In this document: positions 28,950 through 37,957 of the stretch, piece after piece
How positions within the stretch are numbered: position 1 is the stretch's first letter
Layout of the letters: each line of letters opens with the position of its first letter
DNA from: Burkholderiales bacterium
GTDB taxonomy: Bacteria > Pseudomonadota > Gammaproteobacteria > Burkholderiales > Burkholderiaceae_C
DNA length: 43,928 bases
Reading direction: 5' to 3'
Assembly: GCA_947372465.1 (NCBI GenBank)
Contig: CANBTT010000020.1
Span: forward strand, 1-43,928
Translations under genes and position numbers: made by a program
Notes under the pieces: generated by a model
Database searches by the model: none
What the model was told of the DNA's origin: nothing
What the model saw: the letters and a program-made list of their open reading frames with translations, nothing else

Positions 28950-29014
28950 GTTTGTCTCACTTTATTTAATTAATGAATTCAAAAAAACTCGACACTGTTG
29001 CACATCTGTGCAAC

Positions 29015-30196
29015 TCAACGCTCAAGGGTCAAAGAAACCCCCATGCCGCCACCAATGCACAGGGCGGCCAAACCACGCTTGGCATTGGAGCGTTGCATCT
29101 CATGCAATAAAGATACCAAGATTCTGCAGCCAGACGCACCAATCGGGTGACCAATGGCAATGGCGCCTCCGTTGACATTGACTTTGCTCGGGTCGATCCC
29201 CAATGACTTGTTCACCGCGCAGGCTTGCGCGGCAAAGGCTTCGTTGAGCTCAAAGAGATCCACGGAATCCACGCTCCAACCTGCGCGAGCCAACGCCTTT
29301 TGAGACGCAGGCACGGGGCCCATGCCCATCAAAGCGGGGTCCAGGCCACTGGTAGCAAAGGAGGCAATTCTTGCCAATGGGGTGAGCCCAAGGGCTGCGG
29401 CCTTTTGAGCCGTCATGACCATCACGGCCGCTGCACCGTCATTGATCCCAGAGGCATTTCCAGCCGTCACCGACCCCGCTTTGTCAAAAGCGGGTCGCAG
29501 ACCTGCCAAAGCCTCAGCGTTCGTCTTTTTGTTGATGTATTCATCGCTCTTGAACACAATGGGGTCGCCCTTTCTTTGAGGAATGGTGACCGCAGCAATC
29601 TCCGCATCAAAGCGACCGGCCTCTTGCGCAGCGGCCGCCTTTTGTTGGGATGCCAGAGCCAATGCATCTTGCATTTCACGGGTGATCCCATTGGCTTTGG
29701 CCACGTTTTCTGCGGTAATGCCCATGTGATACTGGTGATAAACATCCCACAAACCATCCACAATCATCGAGTCGACCATTTTCCAGTCACCCATGCGCTG
29801 ACCGTCTCTGGAGCCCATCAACAAATGGGGCGAGGCGCTCATGTTTTCTTGACCGCCGGCGATCACAATTTCACTGTCACCCCAAGCAATGGACTGGGCT
29901 GCGAGCATCACCGCTTTGAGGCCTGAGCCACAAACCGCGTTGATGGTCAGTGCTGGCACTTCTTGCGGAATACCAGACTTCATCAAGGCTTGGCGAGCTG
30001 GATTTTGTCCTGAACCGGCCGCCAAGACTTGTCCCAAAATGACCTCACCAATCAAAGCGGGATCCAGATTCTTCGCTCGGGCCAACACCTCCTTGATCAC
30101 CACCGCACCCAAATCGGGCGCAGACACCTTGGCCAAGGAGCCCCCAAATTTACCCACACCGGTTCTAGCGGCTGAAACAATGACGATATCTTTCAT
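29015..30196 (-). CDS. phaA: Acetyl-CoA C-acetyltransferase (beta-ketothiolase)
   Basis: The 393-residue biosynthetic thiolase has its nucleophile C89 in NAVCGSG, H350 in GHPIGASG and the acid/base C380 in CIGGGMG. It condenses two acetyl-CoA, or acetyl- and propionyl-CoA, at the entry to PHA synthesis. GGGAG lies nine bases before the ATG at 30196. The gap to phaC is 141 bases, and that to phaB 65 bases, so all three are likely co-transcribed. Confidence 0.96.
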   Translation of the reverse strand: MKDIVIVSAARTGVGKFGGSLAKVSAPDLGAVVIKEVLARAKNLDPALIGEVILGQVLAAGSGQNPARQALMKSGIPQEVPALTINAVCGSGLKAVMLAAQSIAWGDSEIVIAGGQENMSASPHLLMGSRDGQRMGDWKMVDSMIVDGLWDVYHQYHMGITAENVAKANGITREMQDALALASQQKAAAAQEAGRFDAEIAAVTIPQRKGDPIVFKSDEYINKKTNAEALAGLRPAFDKAGSVTAGNASGINDGAAAVMVMTAQKAAALGLTPLARIASFATSGLDPALMGMGPVPASQKALARAGWSVDSVDLFELNEAFAAQACAVNKSLGIDPSKVNVNGGAIAIGHPIGASGCRILVSLLHEMQRSNAKRGLAALCIGGGMGVSLTLER

Positions 30197-30337
30197 AACT
30201 GATTACTCCCAAAATTCCCTGATTAATACATTGAATGGTCACAACCCGTAAGTTAAACCACATTTAAGTGAATCTACCATGCCTTGGATCAAAAAAAATT
30301 GATTTAATTCGATTTGGCTTCATCGCATACCCGATAC

Positions 30338-32053
30338 CTAGACCTTCACAGCCACATACCGACCAGGTGCTGGCTCAATGGGTTTGTGCACCTTGTTGCC
30401 CTGTTTTTTTGGCGCTTGAACGGGTTTGCCCGCATACTGAGAGAGCCAATGCATCCAGTCATCCCACCAACTGCCTGGCATCTCCTTGGCGTTGGCCACC
30501 CAGTCTTGCAAGTCTGGGGGAAAGGTGGCCTTGGCGCTGACCCAATGGCTTCTCTTTTTACTGGCCGGTGGGTTGATCACGCCAGCAATGTGACCGGATG
30601 CACCCATGACAAAGCGCTTCTTGCCTTTAAAAATCTTGGTCGACGCATAGGCCGCGTCAATGGGCACAATGTGATCCTCTCGTGAACCATAGATGTACAA
30701 GGGTGCTTTGATCTGGGACAAATCCAAGGCTTCTCCACAAACCGTCAATGCGCCTGGCTCCTTTAATAAATTCTCAAGGTACATGTTCCTGAGGTACCAG
30801 GCGTACAAAGGACCGGGTAAATTGGTGGCGTCGCTGTTCCAATACAAGAGATCAAAGGGCGGAGGGGATTCGCCCTTCAAATAATTGTTCACCACGTAAT
30901 TCCACACCAGGTCGTTGGGCCTTAAAAAACTAAAGGTCTGCGCCATGTCTTTGCCAGACATCAAGCCACCATTGGCGTATTGGAGCTCTCTGAACTTGAC
31001 CATGTTCTCGTCGATAAAGACGTCCAAAACGCCGGTGTTGGAAAAGTCCACCAAAGTGGTGAGCAGTGTGAGACTTGCCACAGGCTGTTGGCCCTTTGCT
31101 GCCAAGACGCCCAATGCCGTGCTCAACAATGTCCCCCCAACACAAAAACCCAGTGCATTGATGGTCTTGGACGCCCCAATCGACTGCGTCACTTCTATCG
31201 CCTTGAGCACGACGTGCTCAATGTAGTCGTCCCAAGTCGCATGAGCCATGTCCTCCTTTGGATTGCACCAACTCACCACAAAGGTTCGGTGCCCATTGGC
31301 CACAGCGTGCCGGATGAGAGAGTTCTCAGGCTTTAGATCCAAAATATAGTATTTGTTGATGCAAGGGGGCACAAGCAACAAAGGCTTTTCAAACACTTTG
31401 TCGCTCAATGGGGCAAACTCGATGAGCTGGAAATAAGGATTTTCAAAAACCACTTGGCCGCTCGTGAGCGCCACATTCTTGCCCACCGCAAACACACTTT
31501 CATCGGTCATTGACACGTGGCCTTGCTGGACATCGTGCAGCAAATTTTGCAGGCCCTTGGAGATGGAAAGTCCATCGCTGTCGATCGCTTTTTTCATCGC
31601 CTCTGGGTTGAGGGGCAAAAAATTACTGGGCGAAGTCAGTGCCACATACTGCTCAACGGCGAAACTCAAGCGCGCTTGGGTTTTTTCGTCGGCCTTGACC
31701 GCTTCAACCATCTTTTGTAAAAACTCGCCATTCAAAAGATACATGGCCGCCACGAACTTGGAGGACGGTTGCTTGGCCCAAGCGTCTGTGTTGAAGCGTC
31801 GATCCTTGAGTTCTATGCTGTCATTCAAACTGTCGTTCCAAAGCTTTGTTGCGCGCTCAATGAAGTCGCGTTGAAGTGCTTGGAGCTTTTGCGCATCAAG
31901 CTCAAGGGGCTTGATGGCTGGCAAGGCTTGATGCGCATCTTTGGCATTGAAGTTTGACAGGAACTGCTCAAAAGACGCTCTCATTTGGGCCAAGGGGTCC
32001 GAGGGTTTGAGAGGCTCAGTGGCGGACTTGGTGGGTTTGTCAGACTGGGGCAT
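30338..32053 (-). CDS. phaC: Class I polyhydroxyalkanoate synthase
   Basis: The 571-residue polymerase (start ATG 32053) has the PHA-synthase lipase-like box GFCVGG with the catalytic C304, the Asp in GSREDHIVP and the His in GASGHIAGVINPP. It polymerises 3-hydroxyacyl-CoA at the granule surface. Class I is inferred from the length and absence of a phaE partner. An upstream extension of the frame to 32167 would overlap pgeF and add a segment unlike other synthases. The spacer from pgeF is 98 bases. No phasin or phaR gene is seen in the window. Confidence 0.95.
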   Translation of the reverse strand: MPQSDKPTKSATEPLKPSDPLAQMRASFEQFLSNFNAKDAHQALPAIKPLELDAQKLQALQRDFIERATKLWNDSLNDSIELKDRRFNTDAWAKQPSSKFVAAMYLLNGEFLQKMVEAVKADEKTQARLSFAVEQYVALTSPSNFLPLNPEAMKKAIDSDGLSISKGLQNLLHDVQQGHVSMTDESVFAVGKNVALTSGQVVFENPYFQLIEFAPLSDKVFEKPLLLVPPCINKYYILDLKPENSLIRHAVANGHRTFVVSWCNPKEDMAHATWDDYIEHVVLKAIEVTQSIGASKTINALGFCVGGTLLSTALGVLAAKGQQPVASLTLLTTLVDFSNTGVLDVFIDENMVKFRELQYANGGLMSGKDMAQTFSFLRPNDLVWNYVVNNYLKGESPPPFDLLYWNSDATNLPGPLYAWYLRNMYLENLLKEPGALTVCGEALDLSQIKAPLYIYGSREDHIVPIDAAYASTKIFKGKKRFVMGASGHIAGVINPPASKKRSHWVSAKATFPPDLQDWVANAKEMPGSWWDDWMHWLSQYAGKPVQAPKKQGNKVHKPIEPAPGRYVAVKV

Positions 32054-32151
32054 GTTGAACGTTCCAAAGGAGCAAAATAATTTTTTCAAGAGCAATGTGC
32101 TCAAGTATCGCAGTATTTGGGGACGCGAATTAGAGTGCGAAGTCCAGATTT

Positions 32152-33000
32152 TTAGGGCTCGAGCCAAATGCTTGCTGCAAAGCGACCACTGGTGCGATCA
32201 CGTCGGTGGGAGAAATAACGATCGGGGCAACTGAGCGTGCACCAAGCTTGGGATCCATCGTTGCCCCACACGTCTTGCACGCCAAGGCGCTTGAGTTGCA
32301 TGCGGACCAACAGCGGCAAATCGGCCAAGTATTTACCCGGCTTGTGCTCAAGGGGCTTAAAGGCCTGCACATACAAGGCCTCTTTTTGCTCAAAGGCATG
32401 AACGACCTCCTCACCCACTTCAAAGGCTTCAGGACCAATGCAAGGCCCCAACCAAGCAAAAAGTCGCACCTCTGGGTGTTTGAACACTTGCATGAGCACT
32501 CGGCTCATCTCTTGGTGGGCTTGCTCGATCACACCCAGGGGCAACAAGGACTGCTTGTCCCCCAGACCCACCAAGCCGCGCCAGCCCACATGAACCGCCG
32601 CCACCATGCGGGCCTTTGCATCAGCAAGGAGCAAGGGCATGCAATCGGCCACCATCATCGTACAAGCCAGACCGCGCTCCATTGTGTAGGCCCCATCGGC
32701 GCTTAGACCGTTGGGCGTTGCATGGTCAATTTGAATGCAGTCGGTGCCATGTTTTTGATCAAAGAAGATGGCTTTGGCCCCCATTTGCCTTTGATAAATC
32801 GCGCGGTTTTGTTCGACCCGGCCCGGCTCATCGCCCACATGCAAACCCAAATTAAGGCGATCAAAGGGCTTGGACGAGACGCCCCCATCTCGAAAGCTCA
32901 AATGGGTCCGAACCCCAAGGTGCTCCAAACCCCAGCGGGGATGCCAAAATTCTGAGGTTTGCAAAGAGGGCTGAGGGGTCATGAGAGAAACAGTTTGCAA
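32152..33000 (-). CDS. pgeF: Peptidoglycan editing factor PgeF (YfiH/laccase-domain)
   Basis: The 282-residue protein of the DUF152 family has the three metal-binding or active-site positions in QKHGTD, VADCMPLLLAD and AAVHVGWRG. E. coli PgeF removes L-Ser-containing errors from muropeptide precursors; older annotations call it polyphenol oxidase. The frame starts with TTG at 33000; ATG at 32982 (MTPQPSL) is an alternative. Placement before phaC is common in Comamonadaceae, where rluD usually precedes it; here an acylpyruvase gene lies divergent instead. Confidence 0.92.
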   Translation of the reverse strand: MQTVSLMTPQPSLQTSEFWHPRWGLEHLGVRTHLSFRDGGVSSKPFDRLNLGLHVGDEPGRVEQNRAIYQRQMGAKAIFFDQKHGTDCIQIDHATPNGLSADGAYTMERGLACTMMVADCMPLLLADAKARMVAAVHVGWRGLVGLGDKQSLLPLGVIEQAHQEMSRVLMQVFKHPEVRLFAWLGPCIGPEAFEVGEEVVHAFEQKEALYVQAFKPLEHKPGKYLADLPLLVRMQLKRLGVQDVWGNDGSQAWCTLSCPDRYFSHRRDRTSGRFAASIWLEP

Positions 33001-33023
33001 GGTTTGAGGGTTGGCGCTCCATG

Positions 33024-33155
33024 TTACCTATTTTTTTTGGATCCTGGCTTGAGCCATTTTGAAAACTTTTGCTTAAGCGCTAAACTATCGAGTTCGGCCA
33101 AACGGATTTTTTCCATTTTGGCACTCCAATCGACCTTCATCACTTGAGCTTTCAT
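33024..33155 (-). CDS. Possible 43-residue basic peptide, unverified
   Basis: A short minus-strand frame from ATG 33155 to TAA 33024 encodes a Lys-rich peptide (KMEKIRLAELD, KFSKWLKPGSKKNR at the end). It fills the 153-base gap between pgeF and the divergent acylpyruvase gene, just ahead of pgeF. The ribosome binding site is poor and the start overlaps the ATG of the divergent gene, so it may be chance. Confidence 0.2.
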   Translation of the reverse strand: MKAQVMKVDWSAKMEKIRLAELDSLALKQKFSKWLKPGSKKNR

Positions 33156-33849
33156 GAACTTCACCCATTCCCCACAAGCCCCCATCGCTGTACCCGTCAC
33201 GGGCAGTGACCAATTGTTTCCTGTTCATAGAATCTATTGCGTGGGAAGAAACTATGAAGAGCACGCCAAGGAGATGGGCTACACAGGACGAGAAGCGCCT
33301 TTTTTCTTTTTAAAGCCCACCGACTCTTTGATTTACGTTCCAAATGGCACCACGGGTGAGTTGCCTTACCCGAGCTTGACACAAAATTTTCATCACGAAA
33401 TTGAATTGGTGGTGGCAATAGGGGTGGGCGGCAAAAACATCAAGGCCCAAGATGCAGAGAAACACATTTATGGCTATGCCGTTGGCCTTGATATGACTCG
33501 AAGAGACTTGCAAAATGACATGAAAAAACAAGGTCGTCCTTGGGACATTGGAAAGTCCTTCGATCACAGCTCCCCCATGGGGCCCATTGTCCCCAAAGCC
33601 TCGGTACACGACCTTGAAAAGGCTCAAATTTATCTAAGCGTCAACACGCAAGATCGGCAAAATAGCCACATCAACAAGCTCATTTGGAACATCGCCGAAA
33701 CCATCGAGCACCTCTCCAGTGCCTGGGAGTTGCAAGCGGGCGATCTGATCTTCACAGGCACACCAGAAGGCGTCAACGCAGTGGTCAAAGGGGATGTGAT
33801 GCATGGCTTTGTTGAAGGGGTTGGATCGATCGACCTCAAAGTCATCTAA
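33154..33849 (+). CDS. Fumarylacetoacetate-hydrolase-family protein (acylpyruvase type)
   Basis: The 231-residue FAH-fold enzyme has the GRNYEEHAKEM motif near residue 31, the metal-binding HHEIELVVAIG (Glu pair) near 80-90, GLDMTRRDLQ and the late FTGTPEGV. Single-domain members of this type hydrolyse fumarylpyruvate or acylpyruvates or decarboxylate oxaloacetate. The FMAC context is uninformative: no gentisate or homogentisate gene is adjacent. The SET-domain gene follows 103 bases downstream on the same strand. Confidence 0.88.
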   Translation: MNFTHSPQAPIAVPVTGSDQLFPVHRIYCVGRNYEEHAKEMGYTGREAPFFFLKPTDSLIYVPNGTTGELPYPSLTQNFHHEIELVVAIGVGGKNIKAQDAEKHIYGYAVGLDMTRRDLQNDMKKQGRPWDIGKSFDHSSPMGPIVPKASVHDLEKAQIYLSVNTQDRQNSHINKLIWNIAETIEHLSSAWELQAGDLIFTGTPEGVNAVVKGDVMHGFVEGVGSIDLKVI

Positions 33850-33940
33850 GAACAACAGGGGCCCTTTAAGTCTCTTTTTTTATCATTTGCATGCACCCAA
33901 GCACTTTGGCCAGATCTTCACACTGAAGCCTGGCCGACCC

Positions 33941-33946
33941 AAGGAG
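33941..33946 (+). promoter_or_regulatory. Ribosome binding site of the SET-domain gene
   Basis: AAGGAG lies six bases before the TTG at 33953 and decides that start; the frame continues upstream into the preceding gene without any comparable site. Confidence 0.75.
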
Positions 33947-33952
33947 TTAAAT

Positions 33953-34387
33953 TTGTCTGATTCGAATAAAAAAATCAAGAATGCGCTGTTCAAGCATCTT
34001 CAAGAAGAAGTCTATTGCCGTTTGGGAATTTCTCCCTTGCACGGCATAGGTGTTTTTGCGCTGAGGGCCATCCCCAAAGGGGTCAACCCCTTAAAAAGTT
34101 GGCTCAAAAACATAGAAATCAAATTCTCACACGACGAGATCAAAAAACTCCCCAAAAGCGTACAAAAGCAAGTCAAACTTTTTTGCTACTACGATAAAAA
34201 AGCCGTTGAAATCCCTATCATGGGGATGAACACCATGGACATGGCCATTTATTTGAATCACTCAAAGACGCCGAACATCAAAATGAAAAAGGACGGCACA
34301 TTCATCTGCATCAAGCCCATCAAAGCAGGTGAGGAAGTGACCATGGACTATGACCACAGTTTTGGTGAGACGCATATTTTCAATTAG
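33953..34387 (+). CDS. Small SET-domain protein
   Basis: The 144-residue protein starts at TTG 33953 with an ideal AAGGAG. It has the SET-domain blocks GIGVFALRAIPKG (31-43), the cofactor-binding YLNHSKTPNI (100-109) and GEEVTMDYD (126-134, with the Tyr of the catalytic end). The family transfers methyl groups from S-adenosylmethionine to lysine in eukaryotic histones and other proteins; bacterial substrates are mostly unknown. The N-terminus is Lys-rich. There is no post-SET cysteine cluster. It shares a bidirectional terminator with the convergent ATE/GNAT-like gene. Confidence 0.85.
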   Translation: MSDSNKKIKNALFKHLQEEVYCRLGISPLHGIGVFALRAIPKGVNPLKSWLKNIEIKFSHDEIKKLPKSVQKQVKLFCYYDKKAVEIPIMGMNTMDMAIYLNHSKTPNIKMKKDGTFICIKPIKAGEEVTMDYDHSFGETHIFN

Positions 34388-34406
34388 TGCGTCGCTTTTA
34401 CAAACG

Positions 34407-34432
34407 AAAAAAGGACCCTTGGTCCTTTTTTT
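34407..34432. terminator. Bidirectional terminator between convergent genes
   Basis: GGACC (34413-34417) and GGTCC (34421-34425) pair around CTT, with six A before and seven T after. It can stop transcripts from the SET gene on the plus strand and from the transferase-like gene (stop at 34458) on the minus strand. Confidence 0.85.
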
Positions 34433-34457
34433 CATGGCGCAAGATGAAAAAGAGCCC

Positions 34458-35345
34458 TTAAGGCGCTGCCCTTTTCATCATGTGCTCGGGGCGGTAAATT
34501 TGATTCCAATCCTCTGACTTGAAGTCGGTGTGCAAAGGAGACGTGGTGTCCAAGGCCAATGGGTGATCCAAAGGCGTCACTGCAACGGCATAAATAGGCT
34601 CGAAGTCTGTCACAAACAGCGACTTGTAGCCATAATCATCCACGGGCCCAAGGTTGTAGTATCGGTAGCCATTTTCGCTGGCCCATTTGCACACCAAAAA
34701 ACAGGCGTATATGCCGGGAGAGCGGTTCTTAAAGGCACGGTTCCATTGGCAAAAGCTGCCATACACCTGGCTGTAATTGGGCAGCAAAACGGACACATCT
34801 GTCAAAACCAACTCGCCTTGATCATCGTGCACTTGGATGACAAGCAAGTCCAGGTCTTGGATGTAATCCAAAAACCCCTCGACCTCTTTGTCATCGATGT
34901 AGTAATTGGCAAAATGATCCCCGCCCATTTCAAACAAATCGTCCGAGCTGAGGTCCTTGCCCGCTACCACTTCGATGGTGTGCTCAAAACGACGGTACTG
35001 CTTTTGAATTTCTTTGAATTTGCGGGCCCGTCTTTCTTCGTCCCAAAAGCCAGGGGTGGTGACGTCAACCATGCCATACCGATCATTGATCGGCACGCCA
35101 AAACGGCTGTCTGGGGGGACCGCATAGACGATGAAGGGTTTGGGTGCATCGGCAAGCATCTCTTCGGTCACGTCAATGTAAGGACACAGCGCATCCCAAC
35201 GGCTGGTGTAGTACAAAATGTCGTTGTGATCGCTCTCAACATACAAATTGTCCTTGGTCCAACTTTGAAAACCTAGGCGCTTGACCTCTGCATCTTGAAC
35301 ATCTTCAATCAAATAGTGTGTTTCTGCAGATGAACCGTCCATCAT
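34458..35345 (-). CDS. ATE/FemABX-like GNAT-fold transferase, function unknown
   Basis: The 295-residue protein has no established assignment. Its C-terminal part reads ENGYRYYNLGPVDDYGYKSLF followed by a conserved-looking hydrophobic strand, which resembles the end of arginyl-tRNA-protein transferases (YYLG...YK..F) and other GNAT-fold aminoacyl or acyl transferases. The middle region (LVIQVHDDQGELVLTDVSVLL, SFCQWNRAF) fits such a fold. It starts at ATG 35345, overlapping the stop of the Cys-cluster gene (ATGA), so the two are made together. A substrate cannot be named. The assignment rests on pattern similarity only. Confidence 0.55.
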   Translation of the reverse strand: MMDGSSAETHYLIEDVQDAEVKRLGFQSWTKDNLYVESDHNDILYYTSRWDALCPYIDVTEEMLADAPKPFIVYAVPPDSRFGVPINDRYGMVDVTTPGFWDEERRARKFKEIQKQYRRFEHTIEVVAGKDLSSDDLFEMGGDHFANYYIDDKEVEGFLDYIQDLDLLVIQVHDDQGELVLTDVSVLLPNYSQVYGSFCQWNRAFKNRSPGIYACFLVCKWASENGYRYYNLGPVDDYGYKSLFVTDFEPIYAVAVTPLDHPLALDTTSPLHTDFKSEDWNQIYRPEHMMKRAAP

Positions 35346-35779
35346 TCATTCCCAATCTTATTTTGGTGAGGTAGCTTCTTGATCTCGAAATAGCTCTGAT
35401 CAATTTCAAAATTATTCGTTAAAAAATCGGGGTCCTGCAACTCCAGGGATCGAATGGATTGTTTGATGCCTTGCAAATGCTGCTGCGCTTCACTGCCGTC
35501 CACCTTCAATTGTTTGATGTAGACAGGCATCACGGGACAGTCGGTGTCGTAGAGATAGGTTTTTTTAATGGGGTTGTATACCAAGGGGTACAAGTAACAA
35601 GAGAACGGTTTGTCAGGGCCTAAAGTGCAGCCCTTGTCACCCAAGTGAGGACAGTTGACTTCAACACAAATGCTACCGAGCTTTTTTTGCTCCTGTGAAG
35701 TCAAAGTGATCTCCAAAGCGGGAAATCCTGGAGTCACATTGCAGCAGCGCTGACAGGTTGAACAATGATCAAACAACAA
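35342..35779 (-). CDS. YkgJ-type cysteine-cluster protein
   Basis: The 145-residue protein has the N-terminal C-x2-C-x2-CC motif (C6, C9, C12, C13) and further C38, C43, C51, C61 and C81, matching the YkgJ/UPF0153 group thought to bind zinc or an Fe-S cluster. No ATG is available: the frame starts with TTG at 35779 (a second TTG follows), with GGTGA six bases upstream and a stop just before. It is coupled to the downstream transferase-like gene. Its AT-rich upstream region to the NUDIX gene is 289 bases long. The function is unknown. Confidence 0.75.
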   Translation of the reverse strand: MLFDHCSTCQRCCNVTPGFPALEITLTSQEQKKLGSICVEVNCPHLGDKGCTLGPDKPFSCYLYPLVYNPIKKTYLYDTDCPVMPVYIKQLKVDGSEAQQHLQGIKQSIRSLELQDPDFLTNNFEIDQSYFEIKKLPHQNKIGNE

Positions 35780-36068
35780 TTAAATTCACCATCATTCCCA
35801 ATTGAGAGTATTAAGCGCAATCCAAATCAGCTTCGAAGAAGTGCATTGATTTAAACACGACACCAGCACGAAAGATTGATTAGCAATGTACGAAGTTTAT
35901 ATCAGTTTGAAACTTTTTTATTTTTTCTTCAAAAATGATTGCTCACGCATGCATTTTAACGCTTAAGTTGGCTTTCAATTTGGTGTTGCTTGTGATTTAT
36001 AAAAATCAATATTTTCAAGAATTCTAAGGGCTTAAAAATCGATTAAAAAATAGGTTTAAACTACCCCT

Positions 36069-36617
36069 ATGAAAAACCACACCCCAATCAAACACTGCAA
36101 ACATTGTGGCGAAAAGGTCAGCTACAAAATACCCAACGATGGCGACGATAAGTTAAGAGCCATTTGCGATGTTTGCAACAGCGTTCATTATGAAAACCCA
36201 TTGAATGTGGTGGGGACCCTGCCCACATGGGGAGATCAAGTCTTGTTATGCAAACGCAACATCGAGCCCAGATTTGGCATGTGGACACTGCCCGCGGGTT
36301 TCATGGAGCTTGGGGAGACACTGGAGCAAGGTGCCGCGCGAGAAACCGTCGAAGAGGCCGGTGCTGCTTTTAAACTGCTGGACTTGTACACCATCACAAG
36401 CGTTGTGTATGTTGGACAAGTTCACTTTTACTACCGAGCAGAGCTCACGCACCTTGAATTCAACCCCGGGCATGAAACCCAAGAGGTTCGGCTCTTTTCT
36501 GAAAGCGACATTCCGTGGGATGATTTGGCTTTTAGAACCGTCAAAGAAACACTGAAGTGCTATTTCAGCGACAGGGCTTCAAAAGTCTTCCCCGTCCATC
36601 ACATTGACTTGCACTGA
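36069..36617 (+). CDS. NUDIX hydrolase with N-terminal zinc ribbon
   Basis: The 182-residue protein has a zinc-ribbon of two CxxC pairs (C10, C13, C33, C36) and a complete Nudix box at residues 77-99 (G-x5-E-x7-REUxEExGU). Such proteins split nucleotide diphosphate derivatives, for example ADP-ribose or NADH, with magnesium. The zinc-ribbon arrangement is like NudC and ADP-ribose pyrophosphatase relatives. It is divergent from the Cys-cluster gene and converges with the esterase gene after 35 bases. Confidence 0.88.
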   Translation: MKNHTPIKHCKHCGEKVSYKIPNDGDDKLRAICDVCNSVHYENPLNVVGTLPTWGDQVLLCKRNIEPRFGMWTLPAGFMELGETLEQGAARETVEEAGAAFKLLDLYTITSVVYVGQVHFYYRAELTHLEFNPGHETQEVRLFSESDIPWDDLAFRTVKETLKCYFSDRASKVFPVHHIDLH

Positions 36618-36652
36618 ACGCAATGCACAACTTTAGGGCGTTTTATGCGCCA

Positions 36653-37621
36653 TCAACTGCCCTTTTGTAGGGCTGCTTTCAAAACGCTCACGCACAAATC
36701 AACCGCTGTATTGGCCTCGTCCAGGATTCGGCCCATGGTGACAAAGCCATGGATTTGTCGCTCAAAGTTCACGACCCTGACGGACACCCCCGCTTTCGAC
36801 AATTTGTTGGCATAGGCCAAGCCCTCATCGTGCAAAGGATCGTAGCCTGCCAACAAGACAAAAGCGGGGGGCAAGCCCTCGTGATTTTTTGCCAACAATG
36901 GCGAGGCGCGCCAATCGTCATAGTCACTTGCATCAGGCACATAATTGTGACGGAACCATTCAATGGCTTCTCTGGTCAACAAGTAGCCTTTGCCGTTTTT
37001 GGCATGGGATGGGTGCGTGCAATGCATGTCTGTGGCGGGGTAAATGAGCAACTGAAAAGAGGGCTTGTGAGCGCGCTCTTTTAGACCAAGACACACTGCC
37101 GCAGCCAAATTTCCGCCTGCACTGTCACCTCCCACAGCAATGCGTTTGGGGTCAACACCAAAGGTGTGATCTTGGGCGCGCTCATGGAGCCACTCAAATG
37201 CGGCGATCGCATCTTCATAAGCGGCAGGAAAAGGCGCCTCAGGACCTAGACGATAGTCAACAGAGAAAACCGCACAACCCGCTCCCGCGCACAATGCTCG
37301 GCACAAGACATCATGGGTCTCGATGTCCCCTATCGTCCAGCCGCCGCCGTGAAAATAAAGCAAAGCGCCGGCCATGGCGTCCATCTGACCTGGGTGTGAG
37401 GGGGCGATGACCTCGGGCCGGTATTGCCGAACTCGAAGCTCTCGAGCGCCCAAGTTGACCGCATGGTCCTGCACATGTGCAACGTCGATGGGCTCGGGCT
37501 GAGAAAAGCCCTTTCGACTCAGGTAGGCCTGCCTGGCCTCTCTTGGTGTTTGAGTGTTCACCGCAGGCACCGCATACTCCAGCATCAACTTTAAAAGACC
37601 ATGCGCTTGTGGATCTAACAT
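36653..37621 (-). CDS. HSL-family alpha/beta hydrolase (esterase)
   Basis: The 322-residue esterase has the HSL oxyanion motif HGGGW (near residue 90), the nucleophile elbow GDSAGG (near 165), the Asp in AGYDPLHDEG and the His in HGFVTM. It should hydrolyse short acyl esters in the cytoplasm; there is no signal peptide. The gene is isolated between the NUDIX gene and the divergent molybdoenzyme operon, with 336 bases of spacer before its start. Confidence 0.9.
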   Translation of the reverse strand: MLDPQAHGLLKLMLEYAVPAVNTQTPREARQAYLSRKGFSQPEPIDVAHVQDHAVNLGARELRVRQYRPEVIAPSHPGQMDAMAGALLYFHGGGWTIGDIETHDVLCRALCAGAGCAVFSVDYRLGPEAPFPAAYEDAIAAFEWLHERAQDHTFGVDPKRIAVGGDSAGGNLAAAVCLGLKERAHKPSFQLLIYPATDMHCTHPSHAKNGKGYLLTREAIEWFRHNYVPDASDYDDWRASPLLAKNHEGLPPAFVLLAGYDPLHDEGLAYANKLSKAGVSVRVVNFERQIHGFVTMGRILDEANTAVDLCVSVLKAALQKGS

Positions 37622-37957
37622 GCTAAAAACCCTTAGAAAATGAAAGCTTTTTAAGACAATTGGGGGGAAACCATTGCTTGGCCACTTTAAAAACAGGCCA
37701 AAAGGCCATTGTAATGAATGGTCTTTGGCCTAAAAAGCCCCTATTTGCCCGCCTTCACGCGTTCAGCCTAAAAATGGGTTGTTCACCCAATTGCAAAAGT
37801 TATTAAAAAAGAGAGAATGCTGAAGCTTTTATCTTTTCGCTCCTTTTTTGTTGGGTCTTTTGACCGGCAAAGGACTTCTTAAAAGCCTCAACAACAGTTG
37901 CCATGCCAAGGGACTTTCAACATTTTTTTTGAATCTTTTTAATCTAAGGGTCTGAAC
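37622..37957. other. Divergent spacer between esterase and molybdoenzyme genes
   Basis: No gene was seen. It is AT-rich at its right end, contains an imperfect hairpin at 37696-37730, and must hold the promoters of both the esterase and the iorAB-like genes. No clear -35/-10 pair could be singled out. Confidence 0.5.
37696..37730. repeat. Imperfect inverted repeat in the divergent spacer
   Basis: GGCCAAAAGGCCATT (37696-37710) pairs with AATGGTCTTTGGCC (37717-37730) with one small bulge and a mismatch. On the minus strand it is followed by TGTTTTTAAAG, so it could act as a weak terminator or leader hairpin ahead of the esterase gene. Confidence 0.4.
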
